64,000 nt of DNA from Pseudomonadota bacterium. GTDB lineage: Bacteria; Pseudomonadota; Gammaproteobacteria; Xanthomonadales; Xanthomonadaceae. The notes under the pieces are model-generated. The model was given only the letters and a program-made list of their open reading frames with translations, made no database searches and was not told the DNA's origin. Where the stretch lies: assembly GCA_018242425.1 (NCBI GenBank), contig JAFEBX010000003.1, positions 248,001-312,000 on the forward strand. The letters run 5' to 3'. Positions within the stretch are counted from its first letter, which is position 1; each line of letters opens with the position of its first letter. Positions 24,046 to 32,128 of this stretch are shown in pieces. A program made the translations under genes and the position numbers.

Positions 24046-25467
24046 TCAGGCGCCGGCCTTGGCCTTGGTCAGCAACTGGTCGAGCAGCGCGATCGCGAGA
24101 TCGATCTCCTCGTGCGTGATGTCGAGCGACGGCGCCAGCGTGATCACGTTCTTGTACCAACCGCCGACGTCGAGCACGAGGCCGATCGGCTTGCCGTTGT
24201 GGCGCAGGTCGCCGGCCAGGCCAATGTCGACCATGCGATCGAGCAGCGCGCGATTCGGCGTGAAGCCGTCGGCTTCGCAGATTTCCGCACGCAACGCCAG
24301 GCCAAGCCCGTCGACGTCACCGATTTCCGGATGGCGTTTCTGCAGGTCGCGCAGGCCATCGAGGAAATGCGCGCCCTTCAGCGGCACGGTGCGTTCGTAG
24401 TCCATGTCCTTGCCGAGGCGCATCACTTCCAGCCCGAGCGCGGTGCCCAGCGGGTTGGAATTGAACGTCGAATGGGTGGAGCCCGCGGGGAAGATCGTCG
24501 GATTGATCAGTTCCTCGCGCGCCCACAGCCCCGACAACGGATTGAGGCCGTTGGTCAGCGCCTTGCCGAACACCAGCACGTCGGGTTCGACACCGAAGTG
24601 CTCGATCGACCACAGCTTGCCCGTGCGCCAGAAGCCCATCTGGATTTCATCGACGACGAGCAGGATGCCGTACTTGTCCAGCACCTTCTTCAGGTCGCGG
24701 AAGAAATGGCGCGGGGGGATCACGTAGCCGCCGGTGCCCTGGATCGGCTCGACGTAGAAGGCGGCGTATTCGGCCTGGTTGACCTTGGGATCCCACACGC
24801 CGTTGTATTCGGTTTCGAACAGGCGCTCGAAGCGCTGCACGCAGGCATCGGAATATTCGTCCGCGGTCATGCCCTTGGGGCGCCGGAACGGATACGGGAA
24901 CGGGATGAACATCGCGCGTTCGCCGAAATGGCCGAAGCGACGGCGGTAGCGATAGCTCGAGGTGATCGACGACGCGCCCAGCGTGCGCCCGTGATAGCCA
25001 CCCTCGAAGGCGAACATCAGGCTCTTGCCGTTGCAGGCATTGCGGACGATCTTCAGCGAATCCTCGATCGCCTGCGCACCACCGACGTTGAAGTGCACGC
25101 GGCCCTTGCGGCCGAACTTGGCCTGCGCATCGAGCGCGATGGTCTTGGCGAGTTCGATGCGGGTCGGATGCAGGTACTGGCTGGCGACCTGCGGCAAGGT
25201 GTCGATCTGGCGCTTCAGCGCATCGTTGAGGCGCGGATTGGCGTAACCGAAGTTGCAGGCGGAATACCACATCTGCAGGTCGAGGTAGGGAACGCCGGCG
25301 CCGTCATACATGTAGCTGCCATCGCAGCCGTGGAAGATCTTCGGCGGATCGACGTAGTGGACGGTATCGCCATGCGAGCTGTAGAGCTCTTCATCGGCGA
25401 GAAGTTGGGCATCGTCGTAACCGTCGCCGGGACGGGTGGACTGGATCGCGGCGAGGTTAGCCGACAT
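24046..25467 (-). CDS. Class III (aspartate-family) aminotransferase
   Basis: 473 residues, PLP fold type I. Features are NVGGAQAIEDSLK (the cofactor phosphate loop, normally NSGxEA), the aromatic stack in FEGGYHGRTLG, the Asp in LLVVDEIQMGFWRTG and the PLP Lys in FGKALTNGLNP (about residue 287). It is longer than acetylornithine or GABA aminotransferases. Substrate is unknown; ornithine-, lysine- or acyl-ACP-type substrates are possible. It overlaps the HAD phosphatase by 11 bases and precedes the ACP gene by 24 bases. Confidence 0.83.
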   Translation of the reverse strand: MSANLAAIQSTRPGDGYDDAQLLADEELYSSHGDTVHYVDPPKIFHGCDGSYMYDGAGVPYLDLQMWYSACNFGYANPRLNDALKRQIDTLPQVASQYLHPTRIELAKTIALDAQAKFGRKGRVHFNVGGAQAIEDSLKIVRNACNGKSLMFAFEGGYHGRTLGASSITSSYRYRRRFGHFGERAMFIPFPYPFRRPKGMTADEYSDACVQRFERLFETEYNGVWDPKVNQAEYAAFYVEPIQGTGGYVIPPRHFFRDLKKVLDKYGILLVVDEIQMGFWRTGKLWSIEHFGVEPDVLVFGKALTNGLNPLSGLWAREELINPTIFPAGSTHSTFNSNPLGTALGLEVMRLGKDMDYERTVPLKGAHFLDGLRDLQKRHPEIGDVDGLGLALRAEICEADGFTPNRALLDRMVDIGLAGDLRHNGKPIGLVLDVGGWYKNVITLAPSLDITHEEIDLAIALLDQLLTKAKAGA

Positions 25468-26152
25468 GTGAGACCTCCAGGTATTCGGTGATGGATTCGA
25501 GATCGCCGCGCAGCAACCGCGGCAGCCATTCCAGCGCCTCGGCGAAACCGGTGATCGGGACGTAGGGAATGCCGGCGGCGCGGCAGTGTTCGATCAGGCG
25601 ATGCTTGGCGAACACGAAATCGGCGCGATCGGCCACGCAGAAATCGGAGACGCCATCGCCGATCAACAAGGTCTTGCGGCCCTGCTCGCGCGCCATCCGT
25701 GCAACCGCGCACTTGCAGGTGCCGCTGCCACAGCCTTCGGCACTGTAGGGCGATTCCAGCCGCCAGTGCCTGGGATCGGCGGTCGGTCGCAATGAATTGG
25801 CGACGACATCGAGGTCGTCCATGCCGAAGCGCGCCAGGATGTTGTGGATCGCGTAATCGAGGCCATCGCTGACCACGCGGATCGGGATGCCCTGCGCGCG
25901 CAGCGCGGCATGGAAGGCCGGGAACGCGGGGTCGATCCACAACTCGGCGAGATGCGCATCCAGTTGATCGCGCGTCATCTGCAACAACCGGGTTTGCCCC
26001 CGCATGCATTCGCGCGAACCGATGCGGCCCGCGCGCCAGTCGCGTTCCAGCGTTTCCCAGCCGGGTTCGCCGAATCGCACCAACAACGAATCGATAACAT
26101 CCTCGACGCTGATGGTGCCGTCGAAGTCACACAGCACGGTCCAGTTGCTCAC
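25457..26152 (-). CDS. MtnX-like HAD-IB phosphatase
   Basis: 231 residues. HAD motif I is CDFDGTIS (nucleophile Asp9, acid Asp11), motif II VSDG, and motif IV GDGVSDFCVADRADFVFA. A CGSGTCKC cluster in the cap region could bind a metal. It belongs with the 2-hydroxy-3-keto-5-methylthiopentenyl-1-phosphate phosphatase-like family, but no methionine-salvage gene is nearby, so its substrate is likely different. It is the first gene of the minus-strand operon and divergent from the MipA/OmpV gene. Confidence 0.8.
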   Translation of the reverse strand: MSNWTVLCDFDGTISVEDVIDSLLVRFGEPGWETLERDWRAGRIGSRECMRGQTRLLQMTRDQLDAHLAELWIDPAFPAFHAALRAQGIPIRVVSDGLDYAIHNILARFGMDDLDVVANSLRPTADPRHWRLESPYSAEGCGSGTCKCAVARMAREQGRKTLLIGDGVSDFCVADRADFVFAKHRLIEHCRAAGIPYVPITGFAEALEWLPRLLRGDLESITEYLEVSHVG

Positions 26153-26292
26153 AGCGATGACCTTTGGCCCTGAATCACGCGGCCAGCATCGTCAGCGCGC
26201 CTTTCGCACGCCTTTCAAGCCTGATTTCAGCGATTTAATGTTCAGCGGCGCATGCGTGGGCTAGAGTCTGCGGACCTCGACAGCGCATTGCC

Positions 26293-27084
26293 ATGAACCG
26301 ATTTCCACACTCCCTCGTGCTCGCCATCACGCTTGCCGGTTGCAGCCTGGCTGCTCAGGCGCAGGAATCGCCTGATGCATCGGATGCGCCGGTCTACGCC
26401 ATTGGCGCGGGCATGCAACGCCTTCCGGCGTGGCTGGGCGCGAAGCACCAGCGCACGCAGGCTGTTCCATTTTTCGACATCGAACTGCCGGGCAAGGCCG
26501 AGCTGTCGTCGGTCGACGGACTCACCGTCGACATCGTCCGCGGCAAGCACTGGCACGGCGGCGTGTACGCAGACATCGTCTGGGGCCGTTCGCGCGGCGA
26601 CCTCGGCCCGCAACTCTCGCCGACGCTCAAGCGCATCAATGATCGCCTGGCGGCCGGTGGCTACCTCGAGAACGAAATCAACAAGACGGTGACGATCGGA
26701 ACGCGCGCGATGCGTGAAATCGGCGGCAATGGTGCCTATGCCGACATCTACGCCGACATCACCCTGCCGAAGATGTTCACCCACGTCGAGCACGGTTTCG
26801 AATTTTCGGTACGCGCCGCCAATGCCGCATCCAATCGCGAACGTTTCGGATTGGACGCAACGCAGGCATCACGGTTGAACCTGTCGCCATCACGTCCGGG
26901 CGCGAGCTGGCAGCAGGCGGCATTGCAGTACCAGATCTTCGTGCCGACCAGCCAGCACACCGGTATCGCCGCCAACATCGAATACGCGCGATTGCTTGGC
27001 GATCCTGCGCGCAGTCCATTGGTGAAGGGGTTCGGGCAGCGCACGCAGCTCAGCGAAGGCATCGCCTTCGTCTATCACTTCTGA
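26293..27084 (+). CDS. MipA/OmpV-family outer-membrane protein
   Basis: 263 residues. Signal peptide of about 24 residues ending LAAQA. The mature barrel begins YAIGAGMQRLPAWLGAKHQRTQAVP, with the family's typical GxGxxxxPxYxGS-like opening, and ends in IAFVYHF, a C-terminal aromatic as needed for outer-membrane insertion. The family is linked to scaffold or permeability roles; no specific cargo can be inferred. Its own stop is followed by a promoter for the next gene. Confidence 0.8.
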   Translation: MNRFPHSLVLAITLAGCSLAAQAQESPDASDAPVYAIGAGMQRLPAWLGAKHQRTQAVPFFDIELPGKAELSSVDGLTVDIVRGKHWHGGVYADIVWGRSRGDLGPQLSPTLKRINDRLAAGGYLENEINKTVTIGTRAMREIGGNGAYADIYADITLPKMFTHVEHGFEFSVRAANAASNRERFGLDATQASRLNLSPSRPGASWQQAALQYQIFVPTSQHTGIAANIEYARLLGDPARSPLVKGFGQRTQLSEGIAFVYHF

Positions 27085-27099
27085 GTACAACATAACGTG

Positions 27100-27128
27100 T
27101 TGACCCGACCCACCGTGATCACTACCAT
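27100..27128 (+). promoter_or_regulatory. Candidate promoter of the barrel/ABC operon
   Basis: TTGACC (27100-27105) and TACCAT (27123-27128) with a 17-base spacer. It gives a start near 27135 and a leader of about 190 bases before the GTG at 27323. The -35 is good, the -10 modest. Confidence 0.5.
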
Positions 27129-27150
27129 TCGCGCCACGTCACCCTCCCTC

Positions 27151-27325
27151 CTTCCGGAGACCCGCTACCTTGGACAGTCATAGTCGATTGCGTTACGGCA
27201 CCTGAGCCGGCGGATCCTGACCCCAAGGTCGGTCTCGCCCGTTCAGGGCAAGGCCATTCACATCTCCTAGGACCCGAGCAAACCGGTCTCTGGCATTTCC
27301 AATGTTTGTCTGGAGATTGCCAGTG
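27151..27325 (+). promoter_or_regulatory. Structured leader RNA with a ribosome-site-masking hairpin
   Basis: GAGACC (27157-27162) pairs with GGTCTC (27231-27236), and inside it ACCTTGG (27167-27173) pairs with CCAAGGT (27223-27229). This closes a domain that contains a small hairpin CGGC-ACCTGA-GCCG (27196-27209). A second hairpin GCCC-GTTCA-GGGC follows (27237-27249). Close to the start, CTGGCA (27290-27295) pairs with TGCCAG (27318-27323) and TTTCC (27296-27300) with GGAGA (27312-27316), covering both the Shine-Dalgarno and the G of the GTG start. A second GGTCTC (27285-27290) could compete for GAGACC. I do not recognise it as a known riboswitch class. Confidence 0.55.
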
Positions 27326-27991
27326 TCATTCAAGCCGACCTTCGCATTGCTGGGTGCATTCGCGGCCGCCACGCCATCGCTGGCACGCGCCGGCGCGAGC
27401 CTCTATGTCGATGACGCCGCGGTGACGTCGCGCGGCCACTGCCAGGTCGAGTCCTGGATGCGCGGGTACGCGCCCGGCAATGAATTCTCCAGCACGCCCG
27501 CCTGCAACATCCGCGGCACGGAATTCGGAGTGGGCGTGAGCGCATACGCGCATGCCGCGCGCGGGTCGATCGTCAATCTCGGGGTGAAACGCGCCTTCCA
27601 CGACTTCGATACGCAACGCTGGGGCATTGCCGCATCGATCGGCGCCAGCTGGGACAGTGGCCGCAGCCGGTTCGACGGCTGGAACGCCAACATCCCCGCC
27701 AGCATCGCGCTCGATGGCGAGCGCAACACGGTTGTCCATGCCAACCTCGGCTGGAGCAAGCCACGCCACGCGCGCGGCTGCGTGACGCGCGGCATCGGCA
27801 TCGAACAACGCCTGGATGCACGCTGGACCCTGCTTGGCGAGGCCTATGCCGACCACGCGACGATCACGCAAATCGGCCTGCGCCGTGCCATCGGCGACAA
27901 CGCCAGCCTCGACCTGCTCAGTGGCCACCAGAACGGGACGACGCCTTCGTCCTGGCTGACATTGGGTTTCAACATCGTGCTCGCAAACTGA
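27323..27991 (+). CDS. Exported protein, putative outer-membrane barrel
   Basis: 222 residues from the GTG at 27323, preferred over the ATG at 27302 because GGAG lies 7 bases before it and the signal peptide (about 22 residues, ending SLARA) then starts properly. The mature sequence has alternating strands and ends SWLTLGFNIVLAN, as in small outer-membrane barrels. Two Cys (CQVES and ACNIR) may form a disulfide. No family recognised. It lies 48 bases before the permease gene and probably belongs to the same operon, so it could be the outer-membrane route for the ABC substrate. Confidence 0.65.
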   Translation: MSFKPTFALLGAFAAATPSLARAGASLYVDDAAVTSRGHCQVESWMRGYAPGNEFSSTPACNIRGTEFGVGVSAYAHAARGSIVNLGVKRAFHDFDTQRWGIAASIGASWDSGRSRFDGWNANIPASIALDGERNTVVHANLGWSKPRHARGCVTRGIGIEQRLDARWTLLGEAYADHATITQIGLRRAIGDNASLDLLSGHQNGTTPSSWLTLGFNIVLAN

Positions 27992-28039
27992 TCGCGGCGA
28001 CCGCCGGATCGTCCACCTACCGCTTCAACGGGATTCGCC

Positions 28040-29794
28040 ATGGTGTTCTTCCCCCGCAAGATGCCCGAACGCAACGCGCTGGCCGCGCTCGCCGGCGGAC
28101 GCCACGCGCCCAATGTCTATGACGTGCTGGCATTCATCCTGATCATCGGACTGATCGCGCTCATCGCCCACGGCGTCGGCGAGATGCATGCGCCGCTGAC
28201 GGTGCTTGCGCAAACCCCGGTCACCCTCGACGCGTCGCGACTGCCCGAATACGGCCTGCGCACCACATTGCGGATGTTCGCCGCGATGCTGGCATCGCTG
28301 CTGTTCACCTTCACCATCGCCACGCTGGCGGCCAAGAACAAGCGCGCCGAACTGGTGATCGTTCCGGCGCTCGACATCCTGCAATCGGTGCCGGTGCTCG
28401 GCTTCCTCACCTTCACCGTCGCCTTCTTCATGCACCTGTTCCCGGGCAGCCAGCTCGGCGCGGAGTGCGCGTCGATCTTCGCGATCTTCACCGCGCAGGC
28501 ATGGAACATGGCGTTCTCGTTCTACCAGTCGCTGCGCACGATTCCGCAGGACCTGGATGAAGTGAGCCGCGGCTTCGGCTTCTCCGCATGGCAACGTTTC
28601 TGGCGGCTGGAAGCGCCGTTCGCCGCGCCCGGCCTGATCTGGAACATGATGATGTCGATGTCGGGCAGCTGGTTCTTCGTGGTGGCGTCGGAAGCCATCA
28701 CCGTCGGCAACACCACCGTCGAGCTGCCGGGCATCGGCTCCTACCTCGCCCATGCCATCGACCACAGGAATTTCGTCGCGGTCGCGTGGGCGGTGCTGGC
28801 GATGGCGGTGCTGATCGCCCTCTACGACCAGTTGCTGTTCCGGCCGATCGTGGCGTGGGCGGACAAGTTCCGCTTCGAGCAGACCGCGGGCAAGGACCAG
28901 CCGCATTCGTGGATGTACGAACTGATGCGTCGCACGCGCGTGCTCAAGCATCTGTACCAGCCGGTCGAATGGTTGTCACAACGGATGATGGCCGTTCGCC
29001 TCCGGTCGATCATGCCCGCGGCAAAAAATCAGGTCGCACCGCAGCGGCAGATCCTCGGCGATCGCCTGTGGCTCGCGGTCGTGATCCTCGCGGCGGCGGC
29101 TGGCGGATGGCTGGCAGTCAACTACATGCGGCAATCGCTGGACTGGAACGACGTGGCGCATGCGCTCGCCGCGGGCCTCGCGACACTGGTGCGCGTCGTC
29201 GTCCTGATCGCGCTCGCCAGCGTGATCTGGGTGCCGATCGGCGTGTGGATCGGACTGCGTCCGGGCGTGGCGCAGCGCGTGCAACCACTGGCGCAATTCC
29301 TCGCCGCCTTCCCCGCCAATGTCCTGTTCCCGGTCGCGGTGGTGGCGATCGTGGCCACGCACGCCAATCCGGATATCTGGCTATCACCGCTGATGGTGCT
29401 GGGGACGCAGTGGTACATCCTGTTCAACGTCATCGCCGGCGCCAGTGCATTCCCGGGCGATCTGCGCGAAGTCGCCGAGGTCTACCACCTGCGTTCGTGG
29501 ACGTGGTGGCGCAAGGTGATCCTGCCGGGCGTGTTCCCCTATTACGTCACCGGTGCATTGACCGCATCCGGCGGCTCGTGGAACGCCAGCATCGTGGCCG
29601 AGCTCGCCAACTGGGGCGATACCCGCGTCGAAGCCTTCGGGCTTGGTTCCTACATCGCCAGGGCAACGCAGGCAGGCGACTACCCGCGCGTGGTGCTGGG
29701 CATCGCGGTGATGTCCCTGTTCGTCACCCTGCTCAATCGAATCCTGTGGCGTCGCCTGTACGTCTTTGCCGAACGCCGCCTGCGGCTGTCCTGA
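28040..29794 (+). CDS. ABC transporter permease, two fused NitT/TauT-type domains
   Basis: 584 residues containing two BPD_transp_1 permease domains in tandem (about 60-285 and 355-575). Each has an EAA-type loop: DEVSRGFGFSAWQRFWRLEAP in the first and EVAEVYHLRSWTWWRKVILPG in the second, given here only as their positions near residues 175 and 485. Fusion means one chain can form the whole membrane pore. The family imports nitrate, taurine, sulfonates or similar anions, but no periplasmic binding protein is encoded nearby. It is followed after 13 bases by the ATPase gene. Confidence 0.85.
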   Translation: MVFFPRKMPERNALAALAGGRHAPNVYDVLAFILIIGLIALIAHGVGEMHAPLTVLAQTPVTLDASRLPEYGLRTTLRMFAAMLASLLFTFTIATLAAKNKRAELVIVPALDILQSVPVLGFLTFTVAFFMHLFPGSQLGAECASIFAIFTAQAWNMAFSFYQSLRTIPQDLDEVSRGFGFSAWQRFWRLEAPFAAPGLIWNMMMSMSGSWFFVVASEAITVGNTTVELPGIGSYLAHAIDHRNFVAVAWAVLAMAVLIALYDQLLFRPIVAWADKFRFEQTAGKDQPHSWMYELMRRTRVLKHLYQPVEWLSQRMMAVRLRSIMPAAKNQVAPQRQILGDRLWLAVVILAAAAGGWLAVNYMRQSLDWNDVAHALAAGLATLVRVVVLIALASVIWVPIGVWIGLRPGVAQRVQPLAQFLAAFPANVLFPVAVVAIVATHANPDIWLSPLMVLGTQWYILFNVIAGASAFPGDLREVAEVYHLRSWTWWRKVILPGVFPYYVTGALTASGGSWNASIVAELANWGDTRVEAFGLGSYIARATQAGDYPRVVLGIAVMSLFVTLLNRILWRRLYVFAERRLRLS

Positions 29795-29807
29795 TCCGGA
29801 GAATCCC

Positions 29808-31097
29808 ATGAACGCATCCATCCAAACCGCTCCCCTGGTGTCCGTGCGCGGCGTGCGCAAGCTGTACGACAAGGGTGGCCCGGAAGCATTGCTGGTGCTC
29901 GACAAGGTCGATCTCGAATTGCATCGCGGCGAAATCGTCGGCCTGCTCGGGCGTTCCGGTTCGGGCAAGTCGACCTTGCTGCGCTCGATCGCGGGACTGG
30001 TCCAGCCCAGCGAAGGCGTGATCGAATTCGAAGGCGCGGCCGGCGACATCGCGATGGTGTTCCAGAGTTTCGCGCTGTTTCCCTGGCTCACCGTGCAGGA
30101 AAACGTCGAGATCGGGCTGGAAGCACGCGGCATGCCGGTGGCCGAGCGTCGCACGCGCGCACTGGCCGCCATCGACCTGATCGGCCTCGACGGTTATGAA
30201 AACGCCTATCCCAAGGAATTGTCGGGCGGCATGCGCCAACGCGTCGGCCTCGCCCGCGCATTGGTGGTGCACCCCAAGGTCCTGCTGATGGACGAACCGT
30301 TCTCCGCGCTCGACGTGCTCACCGCCGAAAACCTGCGCACCGATCTCCTCGACCTGTGGTCGGAAGGACGCATGCCGATCGACGCCATCCTGATGGTGAC
30401 GCACAACATCGAGGAAGCGGTGCTGATGTGCGATCGCATCATGATCTTCGGCTCCAATCCCGGCCGCGTCATCGGCGAGATCCGCGTCAACCTGCCGCAG
30501 CCGCGCAATCGCCTCGATCCCGCGTTCCGCGCCTTGGTCGAGGACATCTACGCGCGCATGACGGCCAGGACCACGCCGACGCGCGACGGCATCTTCCCCG
30601 GCGTCGGCATCGCGATGGAGTTGCCGCATGTGTCGAGCAACCTGCTGGCGGGCCTGATCGAAGCGGTCGCCGCCGAGCCCTACCACGGCCATGCCGACCT
30701 GCCGCCGTTGGCGGCGAGCCTGCAACTCGAGATCGACGAGCTGTTCCCGATCGCGGAAACCCTGCAACTGCTGCGGTTTGCCGAAGTGGAAGGCGGCGAC
30801 ATCCGCCTCACCACCGCAGGCCGGCGTTTTGCCGAAAGCGAAGTGGACGAGCGCAAGCGCATGTTCGCCCTGCAACTCGCGGCCCATGTTCCGCTGGCCG
30901 CGCACATCCGCCGCGTGCTGGATGAACGCCCCAGCCATCGCGCATCGGCGTTGCGCTTCCGCGACGAACTGGAAGATTCGATGTCGGACGAATACGCCGA
31001 AGCGACCCTGAAAGCGGTCACCAGCTGGGGGCGTTACGCCGAATACTTCGCCTACGACGACGAAGCCGACATGTTTTCGCTGGAGGATCCGGGCTGA
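29808..31097 (+). CDS. ABC transporter ATPase with C-terminal AAA-associated domain
   Basis: 429 residues. The ATPase part (about 10-260) has Walker A GRSGSGKST, Q-loop FQSFALFPW, signature LSGGMRQRVGLARAL and Walker B LLMDEPFSALD followed by the switch His in VTHNIEEA. The extra 150 residues match the AAA-associated C-terminal domain (PF09821-like) found on a subgroup of nitrate/sulfonate-type ATPases. It pairs with the fused permease just upstream. The ligand sensed by the extra domain is unknown. Confidence 0.87.
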   Translation: MNASIQTAPLVSVRGVRKLYDKGGPEALLVLDKVDLELHRGEIVGLLGRSGSGKSTLLRSIAGLVQPSEGVIEFEGAAGDIAMVFQSFALFPWLTVQENVEIGLEARGMPVAERRTRALAAIDLIGLDGYENAYPKELSGGMRQRVGLARALVVHPKVLLMDEPFSALDVLTAENLRTDLLDLWSEGRMPIDAILMVTHNIEEAVLMCDRIMIFGSNPGRVIGEIRVNLPQPRNRLDPAFRALVEDIYARMTARTTPTRDGIFPGVGIAMELPHVSSNLLAGLIEAVAAEPYHGHADLPPLAASLQLEIDELFPIAETLQLLRFAEVEGGDIRLTTAGRRFAESEVDERKRMFALQLAAHVPLAAHIRRVLDERPSHRASALRFRDELEDSMSDEYAEATLKAVTSWGRYAEYFAYDDEADMFSLEDPG

Positions 31098-31112
31098 GAA
31101 CGCCCGGACCGG

Positions 31113-32018
31113 TCAATCCGCATCGATCGCCGCGAATCGTTCGGCGAGGAAATCGATCAGCGCGCGCACCGACGGCAGCAAGCCACGTCGCGACGGGAAT
31201 ACCGCGTGGACGATTTCCGCGCGCGGCGCCCAGCCTTCCAGCACATGCTGCAGGCGACCTTCGGCCACCAGTTCCTGCGTCACCATCTTCGGCAATTGCA
31301 CCACGCCGACGCCGGCGACCGCGGCATCGCGCAGCGCCAGCATCCCGCGAGTGACGAGGCGCGGCTGGTGATGGATCGCGACATGCTCGCCATCGGGACC
31401 GTGCAGGTCCCAGACGTGCAGGTTCTGCGGCAGGCCGAGATCCATGCTCGGGTAGTTCATCAGTTCGCCGGGCGATGACGGCTGGCCGAGACGCGCCAAC
31501 AGCACCGGGCTCGCGACCAGGCACTGCGTGCGCGTCGCCAACACGCGCAGCACCAGATCGGAATCTTCCAGTGGCGGCGGACGCACGCGGATCGCGATGT
31601 CGACGCCCTCGCCGATCACGTCGACGCGGCGATTGGTGGCATCGAGATGCAATTCGACCTGCGGATACAGGCGCAGGAAATCGGAGACCATCGCCCCGAC
31701 CTGGGCATCAAGCAATGCCGTGGGACAACTCATCCGCACCACGCCGCGCGGCTCGGCCTGGTCGCGCTGGATCGCTTCTTCCGCCGCACGCGCTTCCACC
31801 AGCGCGGCGCGGGCATGGCCGTAATAGGTCTGGCCCGGTTCGGTGACCGCGAACTTGCGACTGGAACGCTGGATCAGGCGCACGCCCAGGCGCGTCTCCA
31901 GCAGGGCGATGCGCCGGCTCAGCTTGGACTTGGGAATGCCCAGCGCCCGCCCGGCCGGCGCGAAGCCGCCGTGGTCGACCACCTGGACGAAGTAGTAGAG
32001 GTCGTTGAGATCCTGCAT
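31113..32018 (-). CDS. LysR-family transcriptional regulator
   Basis: 301 residues. N-terminal winged helix with LNDLYYFVQVVDHGGFAPAGR and the recognition helix IPKSKLSRRIALLE. The effector-binding domain follows (about 90-300). It resembles regulators of the pirin/quinone-response type (LysR adjacent to pirin is a recurrent arrangement). It is divergent from the pirin gene with 110 bases between starts. A palindrome overlapping its own start codon suggests autoregulation. Confidence 0.9.
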   Translation of the reverse strand: MQDLNDLYYFVQVVDHGGFAPAGRALGIPKSKLSRRIALLETRLGVRLIQRSSRKFAVTEPGQTYYGHARAALVEARAAEEAIQRDQAEPRGVVRMSCPTALLDAQVGAMVSDFLRLYPQVELHLDATNRRVDVIGEGVDIAIRVRPPPLEDSDLVLRVLATRTQCLVASPVLLARLGQPSSPGELMNYPSMDLGLPQNLHVWDLHGPDGEHVAIHHQPRLVTRGMLALRDAAVAGVGVVQLPKMVTQELVAEGRLQHVLEGWAPRAEIVHAVFPSRRGLLPSVRALIDFLAERFAAIDAD

Positions 32019-32038
32019 CGTTCCGATGATAGAACGAT
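32017..32038. promoter_or_regulatory. 7-bp perfect inverted repeat at the LysR start, candidate operator
   Basis: ATCGTTC (32017-32023) and GAACGAT (32032-32038) are exact complements with 8 bases between. The left arm includes part of the LysR start codon. The dyad fits the partly symmetric, T-N11-A-type sites of LysR regulators and would allow control of both divergent genes. Confidence 0.45.
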
Positions 32039-32128
32039 ATGGGCGATTTTTGCCGACTACCGGCCAGATCGTTGCAGGATTAGCCTGTGCGCAATCGGTT
32101 ATCCCACCGAATCCACAGAGAGCATCCC

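Noticed and set aside
23716..25491. Long plus-strand open frame across the ACP and aminotransferase genes
   Set aside because: Both minus-strand genes have intact catalytic motifs; this frame has none.
27135..27325. Known riboswitch classes for the structured leader
   Set aside because: I compared it by eye with B12, TPP, FMN, glycine, yybP-ykoY (Mn), ykkC (guanidine), SAM and c-di-GMP signatures. None fits, so it is kept only as a candidate.
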